This document shows positions 6,579-13,951 of a stretch of 31,540 nt of DNA, one piece after another. The stretch spans positions 41,963-73,502 of the forward strand of contig DHMO01000007.1 of assembly GCA_002405835.1 (NCBI GenBank), written 5' to 3'. The notes below the pieces were generated by a model. That model ran no database searches and was not told where the DNA came from. It saw only the letters and a program-made list of their open reading frames with translations. Numbering within the stretch: the stretch's first letter is position 1; each line of letters starts with the position of its first letter. The DNA comes from Lentisphaeria bacterium UBA4640. Lineage in GTDB: Bacteria > Verrucomicrobiota > Lentisphaeria > Victivallales > UBA1829. Both the position numbers and the translations under genes were made by a program.

Positions 6579-7232
6579 ATGCAGAAGACAGTCATTCTCA
6601 CTTTCGACGACGCCGTAACGAGTCAGTACACCTCCGTTGCCCCCCTGCTGAAGCGTCTGGGGTTCGGTGCAACCTTTTTCATCTGCCGTTTCAACGACGA
6701 GTGGCGCAAACAGCATTCGGAATATCTGCTCACTGCGGAGCAGATCCGCGAGCTGGACCGGATGGGTTTCGAGATCGGCAATCACACGTGGAATCATCCC
6801 GATCTGCGCACGTGCGACGCCGCAGCGATTGCGCGGGAACTGGATGAGCTGAATGTATTTCTAGCGGAAGCCGACGTTGCGAAACCGGTCAGCTTTGCAT
6901 ATCCGGGCGGTCCGTTCGCCGCGAACGCGGTTCCGCAGATTCGCGAGCGCGGCTTTCTCTGCGCCCGCTCGACGGAACACCGCACATTCAACAAAAAGCG
7001 CGACGACTGGATGAATCTTCCCTCGTTCCCGATTCAGGGCGACGACCGCCGGCTCTTTCTGGACGCTGTTGCAAAAGCGGATGGCGACGATGCTGTCTGC
7101 ATTCTTTTTCATGGAGTTCCCGACCGTGTTCATCCGTGGGTCAACACGGAGTTTGCTCTTTTCGAGGAGTATATGAACTATCTGAAGGAGAATGACTTCC
7201 GTGTCGTCAGTCTCCGGGATTACCTTGCATAA
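6579..7232 (+). CDS. Polysaccharide deacetylase (NodB/CE4 family)
   Basis: A 217-aa single-domain CE4 esterase. Motif 1 is TFDD (residues 8-11; first Asp the catalytic base, second a metal ligand), motif 2 is GNHTWNHP with metal ligands His69 and His73, motif 3 is SFAYPGGPF, and the C-terminal His motif is ILFHGVPD. Such enzymes remove N- or O-acetyl groups from glycans. There is no signal peptide, so it is either cytoplasmic or exported by another route, which is notable for a CE4 enzyme; it may act on an intracellular sugar or lipid-linked precursor. It is transcribed alone from a good promoter. The following 160 bp hold a 7-bp-stem hairpin and the promoter of the regulator gene. Confidence 0.88.
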   Translation: MQKTVILTFDDAVTSQYTSVAPLLKRLGFGATFFICRFNDEWRKQHSEYLLTAEQIRELDRMGFEIGNHTWNHPDLRTCDAAAIARELDELNVFLAEADVAKPVSFAYPGGPFAANAVPQIRERGFLCARSTEHRTFNKKRDDWMNLPSFPIQGDDRRLFLDAVAKADGDDAVCILFHGVPDRVHPWVNTEFALFEEYMNYLKENDFRVVSLRDYLA

Positions 7233-7299
7233 CGATTCTCCTGAGACTGAACATCTTCGGTTCCGGGCAGCTCTGGACAGCCGCTTTCTCCGTTTTCTT

Positions 7300-7320
7300 C
7301 CCGGAATCTTGCGTTCCGGG
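7300..7320 (+). other. Inverted repeat between deacetylase and LacI-type gene
   Basis: CCCGGAA and TTCCGGG separated by 7 bp (TCTTGCG), lying directly before the regulator promoter; a third copy of TTCCGGG occurs at 7261-7267. It could be a weak terminator of the deacetylase gene (no T-run follows) or an autoregulatory operator for the LacI-family protein. Confidence 0.35.
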
Positions 7321-7322
7321 GG

Positions 7323-7350
7323 TTGCTTTTCCGGAGAAAAAGGTTATAGT
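7323..7350 (+). promoter_or_regulatory. Promoter of LacI-family regulator gene
   Basis: TTGCTT (7323-7328), 16-bp spacer, TATAGT (7345-7350), 43 bp before the start codon. Confidence 0.5.
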
Positions 7351-7393
7351 GCAAATGAAGCAATAAAAACGAAAATATTCAGGGAGCTGCCCC

Positions 7394-8344
7394 ATGAAGA
7401 TTCAGGAAATCGCTAAATTGACCGGCGTGTCACCATCGACTGTGTCCCGCGTGTTCAGTCATCATCCGAATATCCGTGAGGATGTGCGGGAACGCGTTTT
7501 CGCCGTTGCAAAACAGTATTCATATCATCCGCGTCTCTCCACAAAGCAGCGGAATGTGGTGATCATCACTCCGTATGAATCGGTCTATCCGGTGCAGTGC
7601 TGTGTGGAAATGCTTCTGATGGCGCTTACGCATGAACTGCCCGGACACGGCTTCCGGCTCGAGATTCTGCCGCAGGACAACCTGGAGCGGCTGGACCGCA
7701 TTCAGTTCTGCGCGGCGGTTGCGATTGGCGCGGAGCCGCGCGAGTTCAAAAACTGGGAAAAACGGTTCTCCGTCCCGCTCGTCATCGTCGACCGCAACGC
7801 CGAAAAGGACTATCCCGGAGTCTGGCTCGTCCGCTCCGATGAAGAGCAGGCGATGGCGCTTGCCGTGGCGCATCTGCATGAACGCGGCTGCAAAAAAATC
7901 GGCTGCATTGTCCACGGCGCCCCGGGAACCGGAAATGCGGATATCCGCTATCAGGCAATCCGGAAGTCGCTCACGGCACACGGATATCCGGCGGACGATG
8001 CGCTGATTCATTACTCTTCCGACGACCATTATGTGGAGCTTATCGGCAAGCTGCTGCGCCGCGGCGTCGACGCGCTGTTCTGTCCGGGCGGAAGCGGCGG
8101 GATCATTGCGGCGTATGCGCTTTCGCTGTTCGGCCGCCATGTTCCGGAGGAGGTTTCGCTGATTGCATCGGAGCAGACTTTCTTTTCCCGGTACGGCATT
8201 CCGCCGCAGACGACGATTTCGCCGGACTACAAGGCGCTTGCCGCGGCGGCTGCGGACCTCATCGAGGCGCGCATCGAAAACCGGAAATTCGCGCGGCGCA
8301 CCGTTCTGCCCTACATCCTGAATGTGCGCGAAAGTGTGAAGTAA
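7394..8344 (+). CDS. LacI-family transcriptional regulator
   Basis: A 316-aa regulator. The N-terminal DNA-binding domain begins MKIQEIAKLTGVSPSTVSRV, the classic LacI helix-turn-helix, followed by HPNIREDVRERVFAVAKQY and a shortened hinge (YHPRLSTKQRN). The rest is a periplasmic-binding-protein-like sugar sensor domain with segments such as GCKKIGCIVHG and VPEEVSLIASE, and a C-terminal RRTVLPYILNVRESVK. The effector is unknown; the family generally senses sugars. It follows the deacetylase gene and precedes argC, each with its own promoter, so its target cannot be inferred from operon structure. A GGGAG ribosome site lies upstream. Confidence 0.92.
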   Translation: MKIQEIAKLTGVSPSTVSRVFSHHPNIREDVRERVFAVAKQYSYHPRLSTKQRNVVIITPYESVYPVQCCVEMLLMALTHELPGHGFRLEILPQDNLERLDRIQFCAAVAIGAEPREFKNWEKRFSVPLVIVDRNAEKDYPGVWLVRSDEEQAMALAVAHLHERGCKKIGCIVHGAPGTGNADIRYQAIRKSLTAHGYPADDALIHYSSDDHYVELIGKLLRRGVDALFCPGGSGGIIAAYALSLFGRHVPEEVSLIASEQTFFSRYGIPPQTTISPDYKALAAAAADLIEARIENRKFARRTVLPYILNVRESVK

Positions 8345-8360
8345 TTTTTTCAAATTCCGC

Positions 8361-8388
8361 TTTCATTTTCGGAAATCGGCTTTATATT
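8361..8388 (+). promoter_or_regulatory. Promoter of argC
   Basis: TTTCAT (8361-8366), 16-bp spacer, TATATT (8383-8388). The -35 is weak but the -10 is the box seen repeatedly in this window. No arginine-repressor site was recognised. Confidence 0.45.
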
Positions 8389-8421
8389 AAAACAACCAAC
8401 TCAAATACTGGAGAACAGAAC

Positions 8422-9450
8422 ATGGCGAAAGTGCGTGTTGCAATTGTCGGCGCGTCCGGTTATGCGGGCGAAGAGCTGATCCGTCTTCTCACCGGGCATC
8501 CCAATGTGGAGCTCCGCATCATTACCTCCCGTCAGAATGCGGGGAAGGACATCTCCGAGATCTTTCCGCGTTTCTACGGACTCAATCTGAAATTCACCGC
8601 GCCGGACGTTGCGCAGATCGCCGCCGAATGTGACGCCGCGTTTCTCGCGCTTCCGCACGGGCTTGCCTCCGAATACGCCATTCCGCTGATGAAATCCGGC
8701 GTGCGCGTGTTCGACATCAGCGCGGACTTCCGTCTCCGTTCCACCGCCAAGTACAAAGAGTATTACGGCAAGGAGCATCCCGCGCCGGAGCTCCTGAAAC
8801 AGGCGGTCTACGGTTCCCCCGAACGTTACCGCGAGCAGATTAAAAACGCCGCGTTCATCGCATGTCCGGGCTGCTACCCGACAAGCATCATCCTCGCGAC
8901 CGCGCCGCTTCTCAAGGCGGGACTTGTCGAGACGAAGGATATTATCATTGCTTCCATGAGCGGTGTGACGGGCGCCGGACGCAAGGTCGATCTCCCGTAC
9001 ATCTATCCCGAATGCAACGAAAGCATCCGCGCCTACGGTCCGGTCGGACACCGCCATCTCCCCGAGATCGAGCAGGAGCTCGCCGTCGCCGCCGGAGTTC
9101 CGGAACTTGCCGTCAACTTCATCCCGCACCTGACCCCGATGAACCGCGGCATCAACTCCACGATCATTCTTCAGCCGACTGCGAAGTGCACGAAGGAAGC
9201 CGTCGAGCAGGTCTACCGCGAAACCTACGGAAACGAGCGTTTCGTGAAGGTCCTGCCCGCAGGCAAGCTGCCCGATACGAAGCATGTCACCATGACGAAC
9301 CGCTGCGAGATCGGTTTTGCGCTTGATCCGCATACAAACAAACTGCTGGTCTTCAGCTGCATCGACAACCTGACCAAAGGAGCTTCCGGTCAGGCGGTTC
9401 AGTGCATGAACATCCGCTTCGGCATGGATGAGGGACTCGGTCTCTGCTGA
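8422..9450 (+). CDS. argC: N-acetyl-gamma-glutamyl-phosphate reductase
   Basis: A 342-aa NADPH-dependent enzyme of arginine synthesis that reduces N-acetylglutamyl phosphate to the semialdehyde. The nucleotide-binding loop is GASGYAGEELIRLL (residues 10-23); the catalytic Cys is in ACPGCYPTS (Cys151). SGVTGAGRK and the later PHLTPMNRGI are further ArgC signatures. Length is normal for the bacterial type. A GGAGA ribosome site precedes the ATG. It is monocistronic here: other arg genes are not in the window, and a bidirectional terminator follows. Confidence 0.96.
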   Translation: MAKVRVAIVGASGYAGEELIRLLTGHPNVELRIITSRQNAGKDISEIFPRFYGLNLKFTAPDVAQIAAECDAAFLALPHGLASEYAIPLMKSGVRVFDISADFRLRSTAKYKEYYGKEHPAPELLKQAVYGSPERYREQIKNAAFIACPGCYPTSIILATAPLLKAGLVETKDIIIASMSGVTGAGRKVDLPYIYPECNESIRAYGPVGHRHLPEIEQELAVAAGVPELAVNFIPHLTPMNRGINSTIILQPTAKCTKEAVEQVYRETYGNERFVKVLPAGKLPDTKHVTMTNRCEIGFALDPHTNKLLVFSCIDNLTKGASGQAVQCMNIRFGMDEGLGLC

Positions 9451-9484
9451 CGCTTTCCGTTTTCCATCGGACCGATACAAAAAA

Positions 9485-9515
9485 ACAGCCGCCGGTTTTG
9501 AATTCCGGCGGCTGT
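9485..9515. terminator. Bidirectional rho-independent terminator
   Basis: An 11-bp perfect stem (ACAGCCGCCGG with CCGGCGGCTGT) around a 9-nt loop. On the plus strand TTCCGTTTTT follows, on the minus strand a run of T residues. It separates the convergent argC and foldase genes and can serve both. Confidence 0.9.
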
Positions 9516-9538
9516 TCCGTTTTTAAGCCTGATGCGGA

Positions 9539-10660
9539 TCAGAATTCCGCGATTTTCAGCTTCATGTCTTTCTTCGCCTGATCAACGGCGGCTTTGACCT
9601 TTTCTTCAAGCTGCTTGGACATGAGGAAGTCGTGAATATTGCCTTTGACTTCTGCAAGCGGACGATAGCTGCTTTCCGTCTTGTCGGTAACCTTGATGAT
9701 GTGATAACCGAACTGGGTCTTGACGATTTCGGACATTTCACCCTTCTTGAGAGCGAAAGCGGTTTTTTCGAATTCCGGAACCATCGTGCCCTTCTGAAAT
9801 TTGCCGAGCGAGCCTTTGGCGGATTTTCCGGAGGGACAGGCGGATTCCTTTTCCGCGAGTTCGCCGAAATCGGCGCCCTGTTTGAGCTTGGCAAGAATCG
9901 CTTTTGCTTTCGCGAGCGCATCGGCTTCCGCTTTCGCGACGGCGGCGTTGTCTTTCTCCTTGCCTGCGGGGACTTCAGGACGGATCAGAATGTGGGAAGC
10001 TGTGACGGTTTCCTGAGTCTGGAATTCCTTCTGATTTTCGCGGTAGAACTTTTCGATATCCGCATCGGAGACTTTGCACTGCGGTTCGATTTTCTCTTTC
10101 AGGAACTTGGCGAAAGCCGCGGCTTTCTGTGCCATTGCATCGGAAGCGACTTCCTTTTTATAGGATGCAATGGTCTTGTTCTGCAGCTTCAGCTGTGCTT
10201 CAAATTTCTGGCGGTTTTCTGCCGGGATCTGAGCAAGCATTTTGTCAAATTCCTGTTCAACGAGTGCCGGCGAGGGCTTGTAGCCGTTTTTCTGTGCAAC
10301 GGAGAAAAGCACTTCGCGGTCGACCATGGACTGAACCATGTTTTTGGCGATCTGCTTGAGCTGGGGAGCGGGAATCTGGGCGAGGGCGCCTTCCGGAATC
10401 TGTCCGGCAAGTTCCTTGAGGAATGCCGCTTTTGACAGCTTCATTCCGTTTCCTTCCGCGAGGATTTCAGGGAGAAATGCGAGAGCTTCCGCATTGGTGA
10501 CCTGCTTTTTTGCCGGAGCGGGTTTTGCCGGTTGAGCCGCCTTCTGAGCCGCCGGGGCGGGTTTCAGGGCCGGAGCTTTCTGTGCGGGAGTCTGGGCGGA
10601 CGCCGCAAAAGCGAGCGCGGGGATTGCCGCAGCAATCATAAGTTTACGGGCAATGTTCAT
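9539..10660 (-). CDS. Exported parvulin-type peptidyl-prolyl isomerase (SurA/PrsA-like)
   Basis: A 373-aa foldase. A signal peptide starts MNIARKLMIAAAIPALAFAA and ends at SAQ; an Ala/Pro/Lys-rich linker (about 23-52) follows. A SurA_N-like helical chaperone region spans about 55-215, and a parvulin domain about 219-326, with TASHILIRPEV, a QGADFGELAEK segment, GSLGKFQKGTMVPEFEKTAF and TQFGYHIIKV. It should help fold secreted or outer-membrane proteins. The start at 10660 follows AGAAAGGCAC; an upstream ATG is rejected because it would bury the signal peptide. It follows the lipoprotein gene by 77 bp. A GNRA-like hairpin (CCGG-GAAA-CCGG) lies in that gap. Confidence 0.9.
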   Translation of the reverse strand: MNIARKLMIAAAIPALAFAASAQTPAQKAPALKPAPAAQKAAQPAKPAPAKKQVTNAEALAFLPEILAEGNGMKLSKAAFLKELAGQIPEGALAQIPAPQLKQIAKNMVQSMVDREVLFSVAQKNGYKPSPALVEQEFDKMLAQIPAENRQKFEAQLKLQNKTIASYKKEVASDAMAQKAAAFAKFLKEKIEPQCKVSDADIEKFYRENQKEFQTQETVTASHILIRPEVPAGKEKDNAAVAKAEADALAKAKAILAKLKQGADFGELAEKESACPSGKSAKGSLGKFQKGTMVPEFEKTAFALKKGEMSEIVKTQFGYHIIKVTDKTESSYRPLAEVKGNIHDFLMSKQLEEKVKAAVDQAKKDMKLKIAEF

Positions 10661-10737
10661 TTTGTGCCTTTCTGTTTTCCGGTTTCCCGGAGAGTTTTTT
10701 ATTTGAAACGATTGATTCTCTGTTTCAGACAAAGTGT

Positions 10738-11385
10738 TTACATTTTTTGTTCAATCCGGCGTTCCGCTTCCAAAACGTCGGCGCGGACCGGATCGACCGG
10801 GCGGAGCTGGAAGCCGTCGGATTCCAGATCGTAGACGGCGAGATGATCCTCCCGTATCTTCAGCTTCCGGACAAGCGCCTGACGTTTGTCCGTGTAGCCG
10901 AGAAACGCGAGGTTGTCCGGGAAAGCCGCGGCTTTCTGCCGGAAAAGTTCGAGATTCGCCGCGAGTTCCGCCGAGTTTTCGGGCTGTTCGATGCGGTATG
11001 CGAGCATTTCGAGTTCGGCAAGGAGACGCAGATCGTTTGCCGCCTTTGTGAGTTCGGGGACGGGACCGACGACGCGGATCGCTTCGCGGATGGCGCGTTC
11101 CGCTCCCGCCTGATCCTGCTGCTGCAGAGCGTTCTCCGCCTCGCCGATATGGATGTTCGCCCGCTCGATGTTCTCAAGTTCCGCAACGAAAACATTGGTC
11201 TGGTCGAGCTCTTTGTAGCGGCGGATCTGCGCGAGCGCTTCGCGGTGTTTCCCCGCGGCGACGTTGTCGAGAATATCGAGGACGAGCGTCATGCGCACGC
11301 GCGGCGGTTCAGGGGCGCGCTTCCCGCATCCGCAGAACAGCATGGCGGAAAAGAGAATGAAAAGAGCGGAAAAAATGCGGATCAT
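10738..11385 (-). CDS. Predicted lipoprotein with helical (TPR-like) repeats
   Basis: A 215-aa protein with a hydrophobic N-terminus (IFSALFILFSAMLF) ending in CGCGK; the Cys pair resembles a lipobox, though with Phe-Cys-Gly before the second Cys rather than the classic Leu-Ala-Gly. The mature part is almost all amphipathic helix, with TPR-like stretches such as AGKHREALAQIRRYKEL and NALQQQDQAGAERAIREAIR. The function is unknown. Its ATG overlaps the stop of the ybbR-like gene by 4 bp (ATGA), so it is translated with the c-di-AMP cyclase regulator and probably acts at the same membrane site. Confidence 0.75.
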   Translation of the reverse strand: MIRIFSALFILFSAMLFCGCGKRAPEPPRVRMTLVLDILDNVAAGKHREALAQIRRYKELDQTNVFVAELENIERANIHIGEAENALQQQDQAGAERAIREAIRVVGPVPELTKAANDLRLLAELEMLAYRIEQPENSAELAANLELFRQKAAAFPDNLAFLGYTDKRQALVRKLKIREDHLAVYDLESDGFQLRPVDPVRADVLEAERRIEQKM

Positions 11386-12395
11386 TTTTTGGAAATCTTC
11401 ACTTTAATGGTTGTCGGTTCGGTTTTGACGATACGGAATTCCGGCGGTGTGACCCAGCAGTTCACGGGGAGATTGTAGATTCCCGGAACCAGGTGGGAGA
11501 TGTCGATATAGGGTTTGACGTCTTCCGGTTTGAGTTTGGCCAGCGCCGTTTTTGCGCCGGATAGCGTAACGCTGGCTCTGTCGCCGGAAAGGAACTCATA
11601 TCCGTTTGGTATTTTGTCGTCAAGGACGCGGAGCGGCAGCAGGGGGAATTCCTGCGTAATGACGCTGCGTTCGATGTTGATTTGCGCGAAAACGGTATCC
11701 TGGCTGAGCTTGACGCCCGGAGCGGATACGGTGATTGCGGCGTTGTAGTCGAAGGACTGCACGATGCCGTCGAGCGGAATCGGTCTGGTCTGAAGTGTTT
11801 CGAGATTTTCAAGGATGGCCGCGGGGCCCGTCACGCGGATTTCGGAAGGAGTGAGCGTGATTTTCTGGATGGCGTATCCTTCCGGAAGCGGTTTTTTCGA
11901 GTCGAAAACGGGGGCAATTTTGACCGTTTTTGTTTTCTGCACGTCAAAATTGATTTCGATGTTGTCCGGATGCACGGATTCGACTTTTGCGGACAGGAAG
12001 AACGGTTTCTGCACATTGTCCGGTGTGAGGTGCAGCTTGTAAGGCATTCCCTCGGTGAACTTTTTCGAGTCGATTTCCGGCGGTTGAATGGAGAAATCCG
12101 AACTGGAATATTTTTGCAGAAGCCAGCGCGGCCCGTTGAGTTTGATTGTTACAAGAACAGGTTTTGGATCTTTCCTCAGCAGAACCGTCTGTCCGTTTTC
12201 GTTCGGAAGCGTTACGGATGCCGGAAGTTCGACGGGAATTTCTTTGAAGGTCTGGGAATCTTCTGTATTGGGGTGTTTTTCCCGCAATGCCAGGCAGATG
12301 ATTCCGGTGAGCAGAAGCGCAAAGACTTTTCGGGTGAAATCCCAGCGTATGATTCCCGGCGTTTTGTGCCAATATTTTTTCCAGTCAACCGCCAT
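11382..12395 (-). CDS. YbbR-domain membrane protein (CdaR-like)
   Basis: A 337-aa protein with one N-terminal transmembrane helix (about residues 23-40, VFALLLTGIICLAL) and a long extracytoplasmic part made of repeated YbbR-like beta domains; repeats of the type PEGYAIQKITLTPSEIRVTG (about 172-191) and PNGYEFLSGDRASVTLSG (about 269-286) can be picked out. In Firmicutes CdaR is encoded after cdaA and tunes the cyclase; the same order here supports that role. GGAGGA precedes the ATG, which starts one base after the cdaA stop. A longer reading from 12455 would overlap cdaA and is rejected. Confidence 0.86.
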   Translation of the reverse strand: MAVDWKKYWHKTPGIIRWDFTRKVFALLLTGIICLALREKHPNTEDSQTFKEIPVELPASVTLPNENGQTVLLRKDPKPVLVTIKLNGPRWLLQKYSSSDFSIQPPEIDSKKFTEGMPYKLHLTPDNVQKPFFLSAKVESVHPDNIEINFDVQKTKTVKIAPVFDSKKPLPEGYAIQKITLTPSEIRVTGPAAILENLETLQTRPIPLDGIVQSFDYNAAITVSAPGVKLSQDTVFAQINIERSVITQEFPLLPLRVLDDKIPNGYEFLSGDRASVTLSGAKTALAKLKPEDVKPYIDISHLVPGIYNLPVNCWVTPPEFRIVKTEPTTIKVKISKK

Positions 12396-12396
12396 T

Positions 12397-13218
12397 TTAT
12401 TCCTCCGTTTTGTCCGGATCAAATTCGTCGTCTTTGAGTATGGACGGCTTTTCAATCAATGCTTTTGTGAGGAGATCGTTGAGCTGTTCGCAGCTCAGCC
12501 AGCGTTTGATTTCGCCGCGCTTTGCCATGCTGATGGCTCCGGTCTCTTCGGAAACGACTACGGCGATTGCGTCGGTCTCTTCTGAAATTCCGATAGCGGC
12601 GCGGTGGCGCGTTCCGAAATTCCGCGCTGAGCTGTAGCGGTACTGTTTGGTGAGCGGGAGGATCGCATGAGCCGCCTCAATTTTGTCTCCGTTGATAATG
12701 ACGGCTCCGTCATGGAGGGGAGAGTTCGGATAGAAGATTGAGCGGAGCAGAGGCGCCGCGACTTTTGCATCGAGAGGCACCGCCGTGTTTTTGAATGTTG
12801 CGAGTCCGATCTGGCGTTCAAACACAATGAGTGCTCCGGTTTTGCTTTGAGAGAGATCCCTGACGGCATTGATGACTTCGTCAATTGTCTTCTTCTGAAC
12901 GCGTGTGCGGTGTGCAAAGGTGCGGCTTCCGAGCTGTGCGAGTGCGCGCCGCAGTTCGGGCTGGAAGATGATGACGAGTGCAGTTGTGCCGATTCCCCAG
13001 AAGTTGTCGAGCAGGATGGTGAGCATGTGAAATTTCAGAACATCCGCGAGCACGGAGAGGAAAACGAGAACAAGAGCGCATCCGGCCAGCACGTTTGCTC
13101 CGCGGGTTCCGCGCAGGTAGTAGAGCAGACCGTAGATTAGAAGAGCAATGATGCCGAAGTCGAGAACAGGTCTGATGAAATCGTAAATATTTAAAAACTG
13201 TTTTGCAAACTCCTGCAT
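12397..13218 (-). CDS. cdaA: Diadenylate cyclase CdaA
   Basis: A 273-aa enzyme making cyclic di-AMP from two ATP. The N-terminus has three predicted membrane helices (about 16-34, 42-60, 70-85), followed by FQPELRRALAQLG and the DAC domain. The catalytic DGA motif is at 170-172 (LHDGAVII) and RHR at 204-206 in NFGTRHRAAIG, followed by SEETDA. These match CdaA rather than DisA. The start at 13218 has the site AAGGAGGACGA; upstream readings run into the promoter. It leads the operon cdaA - ybbR-like - lipoprotein - foldase. The usual third gene of Firmicutes, glmM, is absent. c-di-AMP generally controls osmolyte transport and cell-wall homeostasis. Confidence 0.95.
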   Translation of the reverse strand: MQEFAKQFLNIYDFIRPVLDFGIIALLIYGLLYYLRGTRGANVLAGCALVLVFLSVLADVLKFHMLTILLDNFWGIGTTALVIIFQPELRRALAQLGSRTFAHRTRVQKKTIDEVINAVRDLSQSKTGALIVFERQIGLATFKNTAVPLDAKVAAPLLRSIFYPNSPLHDGAVIINGDKIEAAHAILPLTKQYRYSSARNFGTRHRAAIGISEETDAIAVVVSEETGAISMAKRGEIKRWLSCEQLNDLLTKALIEKPSILKDDEFDPDKTEE

Positions 13219-13243
13219 TCGTCCTCCTTGAAAATATCTTGGG

Positions 13244-13272
13244 AATATACATCGCCGCAAAATAAAAATCAA
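13244..13272 (-). promoter_or_regulatory. Promoter of cdaA operon
   Basis: Minus strand TTGATT (13267-13272), 17-bp spacer, TATATT (13244-13249), 25 bp before the cdaA ATG. Confidence 0.72.
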
Positions 13273-13351
13273 TAAGAAAATCCGGCTTTTTGTGATTATT
13301 TACAAAAAAATAATGTTCGGGGAAATTCCTGTATGCGGAAAGGCGGAAAAT

Positions 13352-13388
13352 GCGCCGGGAGCAGAGAAAAACACGGAGAACCCGGCGC
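13352..13388 (-). terminator. Possible terminator of thioredoxin-like gene
   Basis: An 8-bp perfect stem (GCGCCGGG with CCCGGCGC) with a 21-nt loop, followed on the minus strand by ATTTTCC. It lies just after the stop at 13402. The long loop and short T-run make this uncertain. Confidence 0.4.
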
Positions 13389-13401
13389 GGGGAAAAACGG
13401 G

Positions 13402-13842
13402 TCATTTGATTTTTTTCAAAATATCCTGATAATGCTTGAGGTAGTCGCTGACATCACCGCGGATGAATCCGGTTCTGGTAAGTTCCTTGCCGTTTGGAGA
13501 GACAATGACGATGGTCGGATACCCGGTAACAGCATATTTGTTTGAGAGCTGGCGGTTTTGTTTTCTGATGTCTTCCGGGATTTGCTTTTGGATTGGGAAA
13601 TCGGCTTTGAAGAGCACGAAATTTTTGTTGAGGAAGTCACCGAACGCGGGGTTGCCGAAGGCATTCTGTTCCATTTTGATGCAGAATCCGCACCAGTCGG
13701 AGCCGGTGAAGAGCATGAGGATCGGTTTGTTTTCTTTTTGTGCGAGTTGGGTTGCGAGACGGAAGTTGTCGGTCCAGTTTGCATCCGCGAATGTCAGAAA
13801 TGCTCCGCAGAAGAGCAGAATTGCCAGAAACAGCTTTTTCAT
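13402..13842 (-). CDS. Exported thioredoxin-like protein
   Basis: A 146-aa thioredoxin-fold protein with a signal peptide (LFLAILLFCGAFLTFADA, cut near residue 21). The redox motif is WCGFC (Cys51 and Cys54) in TGSDWCGFCIKMEQN, and the cis-proline loop is VTGYPTIVIV. This is the thioredoxin_7/DUF255-like subgroup common in anaerobes and PVC bacteria. It likely reduces or isomerises disulfides in the periplasm; a reductant partner is not encoded nearby. A strong GAGGAGG site precedes the start. I found no convincing promoter in the 109 bp upstream. Confidence 0.88.
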   Translation of the reverse strand: MKKLFLAILLFCGAFLTFADANWTDNFRLATQLAQKENKPILMLFTGSDWCGFCIKMEQNAFGNPAFGDFLNKNFVLFKADFPIQKQIPEDIRKQNRQLSNKYAVTGYPTIVIVSPNGKELTRTGFIRGDVSDYLKHYQDILKKIK

Positions 13843-13951
13843 GTCAATACCTCCTCAGGTATAAGTTGCTGTTGTTAAGAGACATTGCTTTCCCGCGGAA
13901 TGTTCCGGAGATCAGAGAAGTTTTTCGTTTCAGGAAAAATTTCAAAGTGCA

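Noticed and set aside
13219..13272. Longer CdaA starting at 13272
   Set aside because: That start would lie in the -35 box of the predicted promoter and lacks a ribosome site; AAGGAGG precedes the start at 13218.
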